From Candidatus Stahliibacteriota bacterium (GTDB lineage: Bacteria > Hydrothermota > UBA3073), in assembly GCA_030627085.1 (NCBI GenBank), contig DAOUSS010000011.1, forward strand, positions 1 to 17,783: a DNA stretch of 17,783 bases, given 5' to 3'. Below, one piece after another: positions 1-7,566 of the stretch (its first letter is position 1; each line of letters begins with the position of its first letter). A program made the translations under genes and the position numbers. A model generated the notes under the pieces. The model had not been told where the DNA came from. It made no database searches and worked only from the letters and a program-made list of their open reading frames with translations.

Positions 1-63
1 GATAGAGAATTTGAGCACACAGAGAATAAATAAATATTATCTCTCTGTGTTCTCTGTGGTTAG
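1..63. repeat. Dispersed CTCTGTG-word repeat, inverted pair
   Basis: The words ACACAGAGA (17-25) and TCTCTGTGT (42-50) are exact reverse complements around a 16-nt AT-rich spacer, followed by TTCTCTGTGGT. This is a variant of the CTTTGTG/CACAAAG word family seen in many gaps of the window. No promoter was found here: a TTGACA occurs at 68-73 but has no -10 box at a suitable distance. Confidence 0.6.
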
Positions 64-90
64 TTTTTTGACAATACTTTGATTTTTTAA

Positions 91-97
91 AGGAGGT
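91..97 (+). promoter_or_regulatory. Strong Shine-Dalgarno site of recA
   Basis: AGGAGGT ends three bases before the ATG at 101 and fixes that start. It is one of only two strong Shine-Dalgarno sites in the window; the other precedes dnaN. Confidence 0.85.
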
Positions 98-100
98 ATT

Positions 101-1132
101 ATGCAAGACGAAAAGAAGAAAAGTTTGGACCTCGCTCTCCAACAGATTGAGAAGGCGTTTGGCAAAGGGAGCATAATGAGACTAGGAGAGAAGGAGATTA
201 GATTGGAAGAGGATACAATATCAACGGGGTCTATATCGCTTGATTTAGCCCTTGGTATTGGCGGAATACCGAGGGGCAGGGTGATGGAGATATTCGGTCC
301 TGAATCTTCAGGAAAGACTACGCTTGCTCTCCATATGATAGCAGAGGCACAGAAGAAGGGAGGAATAGCTGCATTTATCGATGCAGAACACGCGCTTGAT
401 CCTATATATGCGGGGAATCTTGGTGTTGATGTGGATAACCTCTTAATCTCTCAGCCCGATACGGGTGAACAGGCGCTTGAGATTGCGGAGACACTTGCAA
501 GGAGCGGGGCAACGGATATAATCGTGGTGGATTCTGTTGCAGCACTTGTTCCAAGGGCAGAGATAGAAGGAGAAATGGGTGATTCACATATGGGACTTCA
601 GGCAAGACTTATGTCACAGGCGCTGAGAAAACTTACATCTGTCCTGTCAAAATCAAAGACCGCTGCCATATTCATAAACCAGGAGAGGATGAAGATAGGG
701 GTTGTGTTTGGGAACCCAATGACTACACCCGGAGGACTTGCCCTAAAGTTCCATGCCTCTGTAAGATTGGATATACATCGCGTATCTCCTATAAAAAGCG
801 GGGATCAGAAGATAGGGAATCATCTCGTGGTCAGGGTTGTGAAGAATAAACTTGCTCCTCCATTCAGGGATGCAGAATTTGATATCCTGTTTGGCAAGGG
901 TATCTCAAAAGAGGGAGAACTTATTGATATTGGTGTAAAGGAGGGGATAATATCAAAATCGGGAACCTGGTTCGCATACGGTAATGAGAGGCTTGGACAG
1001 GGGAAAGAGAATGCAGTTGAATATCTTTCCGCCCACCCTGAGGTAAGTGATGAGATTGAAAATAAGGTGCGGGAAAAAGTCGGCCTTGTGAGAGTCAAGG
1101 GCAAGGAAAAAGGGAAAAGAGAAGAGAGATGA
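101..1132 (+). CDS. recA: Recombinase RecA
   Basis: RecA forms the ATP-dependent filament on single-stranded DNA that drives homologous pairing and triggers LexA cleavage. The 343-residue protein aligns without gaps to E. coli numbering over the core: Walker A GPESSGKT at 66-73, catalytic Glu96 in FIDAEHALD, Walker B Asp144 in IIVVDSVAAL, loop 1 with HMGLQARLMSQAL from 163, and FINQ with Gln194. Two things are odd. In loop 2 the usual GNPETT reads GNPMTT, so Met occupies position 207, normally Glu, and the residue after Gln194 is Glu. The C-terminal tail (about 330-343) is Lys/Arg-rich rather than acidic as in E. coli. The start is set by a strong Shine-Dalgarno. No recX or lexA adjoins it. 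Function is certain; the consequence of the loop 2 changes is not known. Confidence 0.98.
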   Translation: MQDEKKKSLDLALQQIEKAFGKGSIMRLGEKEIRLEEDTISTGSISLDLALGIGGIPRGRVMEIFGPESSGKTTLALHMIAEAQKKGGIAAFIDAEHALDPIYAGNLGVDVDNLLISQPDTGEQALEIAETLARSGATDIIVVDSVAALVPRAEIEGEMGDSHMGLQARLMSQALRKLTSVLSKSKTAAIFINQERMKIGVVFGNPMTTPGGLALKFHASVRLDIHRVSPIKSGDQKIGNHLVVRVVKNKLAPPFRDAEFDILFGKGISKEGELIDIGVKEGIISKSGTWFAYGNERLGQGKENAVEYLSAHPEVSDEIENKVREKVGLVRVKGKEKGKREER

Positions 1133-1198
1133 GGGATAAGGGATAAGCTCGTCGCTCTACTCTTTGCAGTTTTGGGAATGCTTGTGGTATTGGAGTAA
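1129..1198 (+). pseudogene. Possible broken micro-ORF behind recA
   Basis: An ATG overlaps the recA stop as ATGA (1129-1132) but meets a stop after five codons (MRDKG). The bases GGATAAG are present twice in tandem at 1134-1147. With one 7-base copy removed, the ATG would read through as MRDK-LVALLFAVLGMLVVLE and stop at 1196-1198: a 20-residue peptide with one hydrophobic segment. The same hydrophobic stretch is currently readable only in the recA frame, beyond the recA stop. This may be the remnant of a small membrane protein or the N-terminus of a lost gene. Chance is possible at this length, and GGATAA words also occur in intergenic repeats near 9600. Confidence 0.25.
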
Positions 1199-1420
1199 TA
1201 GGGAGATGGATTTATAGATACAGATTACAGATTGAAGATTGTTCACCACCAAGACACCAAGACACCACTTAGAATGTCAAATTTCCAATTACCAATTTCC
1301 AATAAAATGTCAAATTCTAATACCCAATGACCAAACGACCAATGACTAATACTTACCTACTTTGTGAACTTTGTGTTCTTTGTGGTAAATTGCGCTATTT
1401 CTTTGTGGTGAGGTTTTTGA
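1199..1420. repeat. Composite of short-word dispersed repeats
   Basis: There is no gene here. In order I see GATTACA/GATTGAA heptamers (about 1221-1241), CACCAAGA octamers (1244-1269), TTTCCAA/TTACCAA heptamers (about 1274-1325), CAATGACC-type octamers (1325-1350), and CTTTGTG words (1368-1410). The 18-base string AAGACACCACTTAGAATG (1259-1276) recurs exactly at 16087-16104. The last word, GTGGTGAGG, ends just upstream of the next gene and may serve as its ribosome binding site. Confidence 0.7.
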
Positions 1421-1426
1421 TTGATA

Positions 1427-3187
1427 ATGAATAGATTCTGCCTGCTGATTCTTATTGCTTCCTCTCTCTTTCCATTTGAGTTTGAGACAGATATTGAAGG
1501 TGAGACATCAGAGGAGATGATAGAGCTCCTTGAGAGCCTTTTGGAAAATCCTGTGGATGTGAATACCGCTACAAAAAAGGACCTCCTTTCTATACCTTTC
1601 ATAACTGAGGAGATTGCAGATGGCATAATCAGGGCGAGAGAGACAAGAGGTGGTTTTGCTGACAAGGATTCTTTTAGGAAGCTGATCCCACTAATAATCT
1701 ATGAAAGGATAGAGTCCTTTGTAGTTGTTATTCCACCAAAGGTTGTAAGTAAGAAACCTTCCATTTATCCCAGGGTTAGAGTCAGAACAAGGGTAGAAAA
1801 CAGGTATCCCAGAGATGATAGAGCTGCTGGTAGTGCCCTCGGATTATACAACAGGATACTGATAGATTATGGACAGTTTAGCGGATGTATTCTGCAGGAA
1901 AAGGATGAAGGCGAGCGGGATTTTGTAGATTTCCTTGCCTTTGGCGTGAAGGCGAAAAACGTTGGACATTTAGAAGATGTAATCGTCGGATACTACGGGC
2001 TTGATTTTGGAGAGAGACTTGTTTTTGCTTCTCCTGTTCTTACATTCAAGGGCTCACCATACCAGATGAGAAGGAAGGGTATCCATCTTTATACCATAAC
2101 AGGTGAAAATACATACAAGAGGGGGATTGCCCTCAAAACGAAGAAATTTGGTTTGTTTGATATATCTCTTTTCTATTCAAATGCCTCACTTGACGCAAGA
2201 AGCAGCGACTCTGTATATTACACATATTCGGCAGACCATACCACATCTACCTGGGAAGATATTAAAGACAGGGTAAAGGAGATAATCTATGGGGGACATA
2301 TAGATATCTCGGGGGAATATGGCACAATCGGAGCAACATACTATCACGCATCTGACTACGACAGCCGTGAAAAAAGATCATATTCACCAGCTTCGGTAAA
2401 TTTCAGCATTCCCGGAGGTAGAGTTACTTTCTTCGGAGAGATTGCGTACTCAAGAGATTTTGCAGCGGTCTGCGGTGTAAAATCTCGGGGGGATAAGTTT
2501 ATGTGGGATGCTGTCTTGCGCTATCTTCCGAGGTCTTTTTTCTCCCCACATTCATCCCCGTTCTCTGACAGGAGAATCTCCTCATACGGGTTATTGAATG
2601 ACAAAGGTATATACACCTGTCTTCTCTTCAAGCCCTTCCCCAAAACGGAGTTGACCGTCTATGGCGACCATATGGAATGGGAGGACGATAAACTACCAGG
2701 AAGGGGCTATGAGTACAGGATAATACTGGATAGACGGATTACGAAGGGATTTGATCTTGGTGTAAGGTACAGATATAAGTGCAAGGATGATGATTATGCG
2801 AGATTTGCAAGGGTAGAGATGGATGTCAGTACTATAAAGTGGATAGGGTTGAGGTTGAGAACAGAATGGGCAAAGGAGAATGATACCCTCTCTGGAGAAC
2901 TTGTCTTTGGAGATGTATACATACATCCGCTGAATACACTGTCAATAAACTACAGACACATAATATTTGACAGCGACCTTACAAGGTTCAAGTTTACAGA
3001 ATATGAGAGGGAACTTCCGGGGGTTATGGGGAACAGGTTTATAACAGGTCATGGGAGGAGGAATTATCTGCTTGTAAGTTACAAGCCTTTTAAGTTCTTG
3101 CGGTTTTCTGTGAAATATGAGGAGACATTCAAGAAGTCATCAAAACTCTCGGGGCAGGTAGACCTTAACTTGACAAAAATCAAGTAG
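1427..3187 (+). CDS. Secreted helix-hairpin-helix / outer-membrane barrel-like protein
   Basis: The protein has 586 residues. Residues 1-18 form a signal peptide (MNRFCLLILIASSLFPF). About 42-100 is a ComEA/T2SK-like double helix-hairpin-helix: NPVDVNTATKKDLLSIPFI, then GIIRARETRGGFADKDSFRKL. The rest is rich in alternating aromatic/polar strands, with a segment 'YYGLDFGERLVFASP...RRKGIHLY...ENTYKRGIAL' resembling the FGQGLV...ENxxxRGxA segment I recall from large HhH proteins of FCB-group bacteria, and it ends in a beta-strand-like tail. I infer an exported, possibly outer-membrane barrel protein with an N-terminal periplasmic HhH domain that may touch DNA or act as a protein-protein module; function is unproven. 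A TTG at 1421 is better spaced from the GGTGAGG (1407-1413) than the ATG at 1427, so either may be the start. The TAG stop is the edge of a REP-like hairpin. Confidence 0.85.
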   Translation: MNRFCLLILIASSLFPFEFETDIEGETSEEMIELLESLLENPVDVNTATKKDLLSIPFITEEIADGIIRARETRGGFADKDSFRKLIPLIIYERIESFVVVIPPKVVSKKPSIYPRVRVRTRVENRYPRDDRAAGSALGLYNRILIDYGQFSGCILQEKDEGERDFVDFLAFGVKAKNVGHLEDVIVGYYGLDFGERLVFASPVLTFKGSPYQMRRKGIHLYTITGENTYKRGIALKTKKFGLFDISLFYSNASLDARSSDSVYYTYSADHTTSTWEDIKDRVKEIIYGGHIDISGEYGTIGATYYHASDYDSREKRSYSPASVNFSIPGGRVTFFGEIAYSRDFAAVCGVKSRGDKFMWDAVLRYLPRSFFSPHSSPFSDRRISSYGLLNDKGIYTCLLFKPFPKTELTVYGDHMEWEDDKLPGRGYEYRIILDRRITKGFDLGVRYRYKCKDDDYARFARVEMDVSTIKWIGLRLRTEWAKENDTLSGELVFGDVYIHPLNTLSINYRHIIFDSDLTRFKFTEYERELPGVMGNRFITGHGRRNYLLVSYKPFKFLRFSVKYEETFKKSSKLSGQVDLNLTKIK

Positions 3188-3206
3188 GGCACGGTTTTAA
3201 CCGTGC
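3184..3206. repeat. REP-like hairpin with GTAG foot, overlapping a stop codon
   Basis: GTAG (3184-3187) is followed by the hairpin GCACGGTTTTAACCGTGC (3189-3206). The TAG of the foot is the stop codon of the preceding gene. The same hairpin is at the 3' end of dnaN (14593-14615). No T-run follows, so it is not a classic terminator, though it could protect the 3' end of the mRNA. Confidence 0.8.
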
Positions 3207-3231
3207 AGATAACAGTGCGGACAATGACCAC

Positions 3232-3344
3232 GTAGGGACAGGGCTTGATTCGGCGAGCATTTCGTCCCGAGGCTCAATACCGAGGGGCTCAGTCGAGTCG
3301 TCCCTGTCCGAAACAATACGGACAACCACGAGGGTTGTCCCTAC
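3232..3344. repeat. Compound two-hairpin REP-like element with insert in one apex
   Basis: The element starts GTAGGGACAGGG and ends GGTTGTCCCTAC, so each strand opens with GTAGGGACA. Hairpin 1 pairs GGACAGGG (3236-3243) with CCCTGTCC (3302-3309) around a 58-base apex containing CCGAGG/CTCA repeats. Hairpin 2 pairs GGACAACC (3320-3327) with GGTTGTCC (3333-3340). An element of the same architecture lies inverted at 11600-11671 with a different apex. Confidence 0.8.
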
Positions 3345-3393
3345 AATCTATAATATTTGCTTTTTGCTATTTGATTTTGTAATGGGGGTTTTT

Positions 3394-4674
3394 ATGAATA
3401 TCGGCGTGATAGGATGTGGGTATGTTGGGCTTATAACGGGTGTCTGTCTTGCAGAGATGGGACATTCTCTTATCTGTGTGGATAACAATGAGGAAAAGAT
3501 TAAAAAACTCAAGAATCTTATTCCTCCCATCTACGAATCAGGGCTTTCTGAGCTTCTGAAGAAAAACAAAGATAGATTGAAATTTACAACCAGTATAGAG
3601 GAGGCAGTAAAGGATAGCACTGTCATATTCATAGCAGTTGGCACACCGCCGAAGGAATCAGGAGATGCAGACCTCTCGGCAGTAGAGAATGTTGTGACCA
3701 GCATTGTGAAATGTATGGACTCATACAGGTTAATAGTTGAAAAATCTACTGTTCCTGTTCAGACAGGTACAAAGATAAAGAGTGTTATGGAGATGCGTGC
3801 CAGCGGCGTGCCATTTGATATTGCATCAAACCCCGAATTCTTAAGGGAGGGGTCTGCCATAGACGATTTTCTCCATCCCGATAGAATTGTTATAGGTCTG
3901 GAGACAGAGAGAGCAAAAGAGATTCTTCTAAAGATTTATGAACCTCTGGGGGTTCCCATAATAGTTACAGATTTACAATCAGCGGAGATTATAAAGCATG
4001 CATCAAATTCATTTCTTGCAACAAAGATATCATATATAAATGCCATATCTGTTATATGTGAACTTGCCGGTGCGAACATAAAGGATGTTGCAAGGGGGAT
4101 GGGACTTGACCCTCGGATAGGTGATAAATTTCTGAATGCAGGAGTAGGTTTTGGAGGGTTTTGCTTTCCGAAGGATGTACGGGCATTTAGAAGAATCTCC
4201 GAGAAACTCGGATACAGATTCAACCTCTTAAAGGAGGTAGAGAAGATAAACGAACTTGCAAAAGAGCGGTTTGTTGAGAAGATAGAGGATATGCTGTGGA
4301 ATCTTCAGGGTAAACTTGTAGGGATTCTGGGGCTTGCATTTAAACCAAATACTGATGATATGAGGTATGCCCCATCGATAGACATAATAAATCATCTCCT
4401 TTCAGAGGGTGCAAAAGTTGTCGCATACGACCCTGTTGCTATGGAAAACGCAAGGAGGGTTTTACCAGATATAGAGTATAGAGAAAACCCCTACGATGTT
4501 GCAGATGGAGCGGACTGTCTCGCCATTGTGACAGAGTGGGACGAGTTCAAAAATCTGGACCTTGAAAAGATAAGGAGTCTCTTAAAGACGCCCATAATAT
4601 TTGATGGCAGGAATATATTTAAAAAGGAGAAAATGGAGGAGCTTGGGTTTATATATAAGGGGATTGGAGTATGA
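3394..4674 (+). CDS. ugd: UDP-glucose 6-dehydrogenase
   Basis: Oxidises UDP-glucose to UDP-glucuronate with two NAD+, feeding polysaccharide or lipid glycan synthesis in the cytoplasm. The protein is 426 residues, typical for the family. The Rossmann glycine motif GCGYVG lies near the N-terminus (MNIGVIGCGYVG). Further motifs are VGTPP, EKSTVPVQTG, NPEFLREGSAIDDF and SNSFLATKISYIN, then the catalytic GFGGFCFPKD with Cys257, and LAFKPNTDDMR opening the C-terminal NAD domain. The ATG at 3394 is chosen because the Rossmann strand starts directly there and GGGGG lies five bases upstream; an in-frame ATG at 3382 is less likely. The motif set fits UDP-glucose dehydrogenase better than UDP-ManNAc dehydrogenase. 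No glycosyltransferase genes are adjacent, so the end product is unknown. Confidence 0.95.
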   Translation: MNIGVIGCGYVGLITGVCLAEMGHSLICVDNNEEKIKKLKNLIPPIYESGLSELLKKNKDRLKFTTSIEEAVKDSTVIFIAVGTPPKESGDADLSAVENVVTSIVKCMDSYRLIVEKSTVPVQTGTKIKSVMEMRASGVPFDIASNPEFLREGSAIDDFLHPDRIVIGLETERAKEILLKIYEPLGVPIIVTDLQSAEIIKHASNSFLATKISYINAISVICELAGANIKDVARGMGLDPRIGDKFLNAGVGFGGFCFPKDVRAFRRISEKLGYRFNLLKEVEKINELAKERFVEKIEDMLWNLQGKLVGILGLAFKPNTDDMRYAPSIDIINHLLSEGAKVVAYDPVAMENARRVLPDIEYRENPYDVADGADCLAIVTEWDEFKNLDLEKIRSLLKTPIIFDGRNIFKKEKMEELGFIYKGIGV

Positions 4675-4773
4675 GATCACCAAGGTAATATCAAAAATCA
4701 AATAGCAATCACAGATTACACAGATTAACACAGAATAGTAATTAAGTCATTAGGTAATTAGGTTATTGTGGGA

Positions 4774-4809
4774 GCGACTTTTCTACCTGTCGGTAGACAG
4801 GCTAGTCGC
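4774..4809. repeat. GCGACT hairpin with a nested CCTGTCGGTAGACAGG palindrome
   Basis: The arms GCGACT (4774-4779) and AGTCGC (4804-4809) enclose CCTGTC-GGTA-GACAGG (4786-4801). Exactly 100 bases on, a second copy (4886-4901) interrupts a CTTTGTG-type repeat. The identity between copies is 21 bases (4781-4801 and 4881-4901). This indicates a small palindrome inserted into two unrelated older repeats. Confidence 0.75.
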
Positions 4810-4917
4810 GACAATACTACAATCTGTAATCTACAATCTGTAATCTACAATCTGTAATCTCTCTGTGTTCTTTGTGAACTTTCTACCTGTCGGTAGACAG
4901 GTGTGGTGAATAATCCC

Positions 4918-4941
4918 GTAGGGGCGAATTGCTATTCGCCC
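4918..4941. repeat. REP-like hairpin, GTAG foot, GGGCGAAT stem
   Basis: GTAG (4918-4921) overlaps the foot of a hairpin pairing GGGCGAAT (4922-4929) with ATTCGCCC (4934-4941). Relatives with changed but still pairing arms are at 15926-15949 and 17510-17533. Confidence 0.8.
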
Positions 4942-4992
4942 ACAATCTGTAATCTCTTCGTGCCTTGGTGGTGAAAAAATCCATGGCTCCTC

Positions 4993-5613
4993 TTACCGCA
5001 CGCTGTCATAGAGTATAAGGTGGAGGACAGCATTCCTTTTATCCTGTCTCCCTTCAATCTGCTTCAGCCCACCTATTATTCGCGTAAACACCAGAATGAG
5101 TGAGACAGACAGGGAAATCCCGAACGTCCAGAGAGGTTCAGGGAATAAAAGCACCAGAACTGGCACGATGCAGGCAAATATGAGTGTCGGAAGAGATGTA
5201 CTCTTCAGTATTATAGACAGCAATATAAAAATTGCAAATCCACATATAGCCTCAAGCGGAAGGAGATAATACAACACTCCACAAGATGTCGCAAGCCCCC
5301 TACCTTCACCCTTAAAGCCAAGGAAGATAGGCCAGTTATGTCCGAGTATTGCTGAAAGTCCTGCAATAGATGCCACAGGTTCACTAATCCCGAAACTCCT
5401 CAGTATAACAATAGGAATTACTCCCTTAAAAAAGTCTCCGAAGAAGACAAAGATTGCAGGTATAAATCCCAGAACTGAATATACATTTGATGCGCCTATA
5501 CGGTGATAACCCTCCTGTCTGATATCCCTGCCCACCAGTTTTCCGGCAATATACCCAAAGGGAATAGAACCAAAAAAGTAGCCAACAATTATTGACAGGA
5601 TGATGTATAGCAT
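4993..5613 (-). CDS. plsY: Glycerol-3-phosphate acyltransferase PlsY (divergent)
   Basis: PlsY transfers an acyl group from acyl-phosphate to glycerol-3-phosphate, the first committed step of phospholipid synthesis, in the inner membrane. The 206-residue protein has several hydrophobic segments beginning at the N-terminus. Family motifs are recognisable: SIPFGYIAGKLVGRDIR, then GASNVYSVLG, FGDFFKG, and GHNWPIFLGFKG...GLATSCG. Two canonical stretches are altered: the usual GSGNxGxTN reads GYHRIGASN, and FKGGKGVAT reads FKGEGRGLAT. It may therefore be a divergent paralogue rather than the main enzyme. The ATG at 5613 is preferred; a TTG seven codons earlier lies in repeat sequence. There is no clear Shine-Dalgarno. 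Confidence 0.83.
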   Translation of the reverse strand: MLYIILSIIVGYFFGSIPFGYIAGKLVGRDIRQEGYHRIGASNVYSVLGFIPAIFVFFGDFFKGVIPIVILRSFGISEPVASIAGLSAILGHNWPIFLGFKGEGRGLATSCGVLYYLLPLEAICGFAIFILLSIILKSTSLPTLIFACIVPVLVLLFPEPLWTFGISLSVSLILVFTRIIGGLKQIEGRQDKRNAVLHLILYDSVR

Positions 5614-5742
5614 AATAAAATGCCAAATTTCCAATTACCAATATCCAATGAATATCAAATTCCTAAATTCTCAAATCATTTGACATTTGGGCTTTGCGCT
5701 TTTATTAGAAATTGGAAATTCGGATTTTGAAATTCTACTATC
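5614..5742. repeat. TTTCCAA/TTACCAA heptamer repeat between glmS and plsY
   Basis: Quasi-tandem heptamers (TTTCCAA, TTACCAA, TATCCAA) run up to the plsY start. A partly complementary block follows (AGAAATTGGAAATT and neighbours, to about 5722). No terminator or promoter is recognised. Confidence 0.6.
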
Positions 5743-7566
5743 CTATTCTACTGTTACACTCTTTGCAAGGTTTCTAGGCTTGTCAACATCAAGTCCCCTC
5801 AGCACCGCTATATGGTATGCAAGAAGTTGTAATGGAACCACCGTAAGGATAGGGGAGAGCATATCAATGGTTACTGGAATCTCGACAGCATAATCAACAT
5901 AATTTTTTATCTCCTCATCACCCTCTGAGATGACTGCAATCACAGCCCCTTTCCTGCACTTTACCTCCTGAATATTTGACACAATCTTATCATATACCGC
6001 ATTTTTTGCCGCAATAAACACAACAGGCATATTCTCATCAATAAGGGCAATTGGCCCGTGTTTCATCTCTGCAGCAGGATACCCCTCCGCATGGATATAT
6101 GATATTTCCTTCATTTTTAGCGCTCCTTCAAGGGCAATCGGGTAATTATAACCCCTTCCAAGAAATAGGAAGTTACTCCTCTTGTAGAATTTTCCTGCTA
6201 TATCCCTGATTCTCTTATCTAGTTTCAACACCTTCTCTATCTTTGAAGGGAGCTCCGAGATTGCAGTAGCAATTTCTTTGCCATTTTCAAAGGAAAGTTG
6301 TCTTATTCTGCCAAGCAAGAGTGCCACCATTGAGAGCACCACGAGTTGTGATGTAAATGCTTTGGTTGACGCAACCCCAATCTCTGGACCTGCGTGTATA
6401 TAAACTCCTCCATCTGTCTCCCTCGCAATACTACTACCAACTACATTGCATATACCCAGTGCAAGTGCTCCCTTTCTCTTTGCCTCCTTCACTGCGGCAA
6501 GTGTATCTGCGGTCTCTCCTGATTGACTGATTGCAAATACAACGGTGCTCTCATCAAGAACAGGACTTCTGTATCTAAATTCAGATGCATACTCAACCTC
6601 ACAGGATATCCCTGCTGTATTCTCTATCATATACTCGCCGACCAGTGCAGCATGCCAGGCAGTTCCGCAGCCCGTAAGTATTATACGCTTTGCCTCACGG
6701 AGGGCATCAAGATTCCTGTCAAGTCCGTCAAGCCTTGCGGTTGCCTCTGTGAAATTAAGTCTTCCCCTTATTGAATTCCTTATTGTGTTGGGTTGCTCAA
6801 ATATCTCTTTCAACATAAAATGGGAAAACCCGTCTTTTTCTATTTGATCAAGTGTCCAGGTAACCTCCTCAATCTTCGGAGTTATCTCCTCCTCATTAAG
6901 ATTTATCACAGAGAATCCGTCGTCTGTTATCCTTGCAAGTTCCCCATCCTCAAGGTAGATAACCTCTCTTGTGTGGCGTATAATTGCGGAAACATCGGAT
7001 GCAACAAAATACTCATTCTTTCCCTGTCCAATTACAAGGGGAGAGCCATTTCTTGCTACCACAACCTCTCTCTTCTTTTTATGCAATACTGCAATCCCAT
7101 AAGTCCCCTCAAGCTTTGCGAGGGCAAATCTTACTGCCTGAAGAAGGTCTCCGGTATAGTATTCCTCCACGAGATGTGCAATCACCTCGGTATCTGTGGC
7201 AGTGCGGAAGGTATGTCCTCTTCTTGATAGAAACTCCCTCAGGGCATTGTAGTTCTCTATTATTCCGTTATGCACAACAGCAATTTCTTCTTTGCAATCT
7301 ACATGGGGATGAGCATTTGCATCTGTGGGTTCTCCATGCGTCGCCCATCTCGTATGTGCTATACCGATTGTAGAGTGAATTTCTTTCAAAGAAAGGGATT
7401 TTTCGAGTTCGCTTATCCTGCCTGCCTTCTTTTGCACTATCAATTTTTCCTCTGACAGAACCGCAATACCAGCAGAGTCGTATCCCCTGTACTCCAGTCG
7501 TTTCAGCCCATCTATGAGTATTGGAGCCGCCTCTTTTTTACCTATATATCCGACAATACCACACAC
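5743..7566 (-). CDS. glmS: Glutamine-fructose-6-phosphate aminotransferase (isomerizing)
   Basis: GlmS makes glucosamine-6-phosphate from fructose-6-phosphate and glutamine, the entry to UDP-GlcNAc and so to peptidoglycan and lipid A. The full-length 607-residue protein has an N-terminal class II amidotransferase domain (MCGIVGYIG; LKRLEYRGYDSAG; HTRWATHG) and two SIS sugar-isomerase domains, the first with LTGCGTAWHA and ISQSGETADT, the second with FLGRGYNYPIALEGALK and AEGYPAAEMKHGP. It ends DKPRNLAKSVTVE, as expected. The start is GTG at 7566: Cys2 must become the N-terminal nucleophile after Met removal, so no other start is possible. No Shine-Dalgarno is visible and there is no glmS ribozyme upstream. 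It lies next to the phosphoglucosamine mutase gene, the next step of the same pathway. Confidence 0.97.
   Translation of the reverse strand: MCGIVGYIGKKEAAPILIDGLKRLEYRGYDSAGIAVLSEEKLIVQKKAGRISELEKSLSLKEIHSTIGIAHTRWATHGEPTDANAHPHVDCKEEIAVVHNGIIENYNALREFLSRRGHTFRTATDTEVIAHLVEEYYTGDLLQAVRFALAKLEGTYGIAVLHKKKREVVVARNGSPLVIGQGKNEYFVASDVSAIIRHTREVIYLEDGELARITDDGFSVINLNEEEITPKIEEVTWTLDQIEKDGFSHFMLKEIFEQPNTIRNSIRGRLNFTEATARLDGLDRNLDALREAKRIILTGCGTAWHAALVGEYMIENTAGISCEVEYASEFRYRSPVLDESTVVFAISQSGETADTLAAVKEAKRKGALALGICNVVGSSIARETDGGVYIHAGPEIGVASTKAFTSQLVVLSMVALLLGRIRQLSFENGKEIATAISELPSKIEKVLKLDKRIRDIAGKFYKRSNFLFLGRGYNYPIALEGALKMKEISYIHAEGYPAAEMKHGPIALIDENMPVVFIAAKNAVYDKIVSNIQEVKCRKGAVIAVISEGDEEIKNYVDYAVEIPVTIDMLSPILTVVPLQLLAYHIAVLRGLDVDKPRNLAKSVTVE

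Larger units (their letters stand above)
4675..4992. repeat. Convergent intergenic gap made of dispersed repeats
   Basis: This gap separates the + strand ugd from the - strand plsY and holds no gene. It contains GATTACA/CAGATTAACA words (about 4708-4735), AATTAGG octamers (4738-4768), a GCGACT hairpin carrying a nested palindrome (4774-4809), tandem CTACAATCTGTAAT words (about 4817-4860), CTTTGTG words (4861-4910) with a second copy of the nested palindrome, a GTAG-footed REP hairpin (4918-4941), and CTTCGTG/CTTGGTG words (4957-4975). No T-tailed intrinsic terminator is visible, so the hairpins are the only candidate stops for the converging transcripts. Confidence 0.7.

Noticed and set aside
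68..96. TTGACA at 68-73 as a recA promoter
   Set aside because: A 17-base spacing lands on the Shine-Dalgarno (AGGAGG), and no -10-like box occurs at any usable distance.
6523..7373. Several + strand open frames opposite glmS
   Set aside because: They are antisense shadows of the strongly conserved glmS coding sequence with no ribosome binding sites or family motifs.
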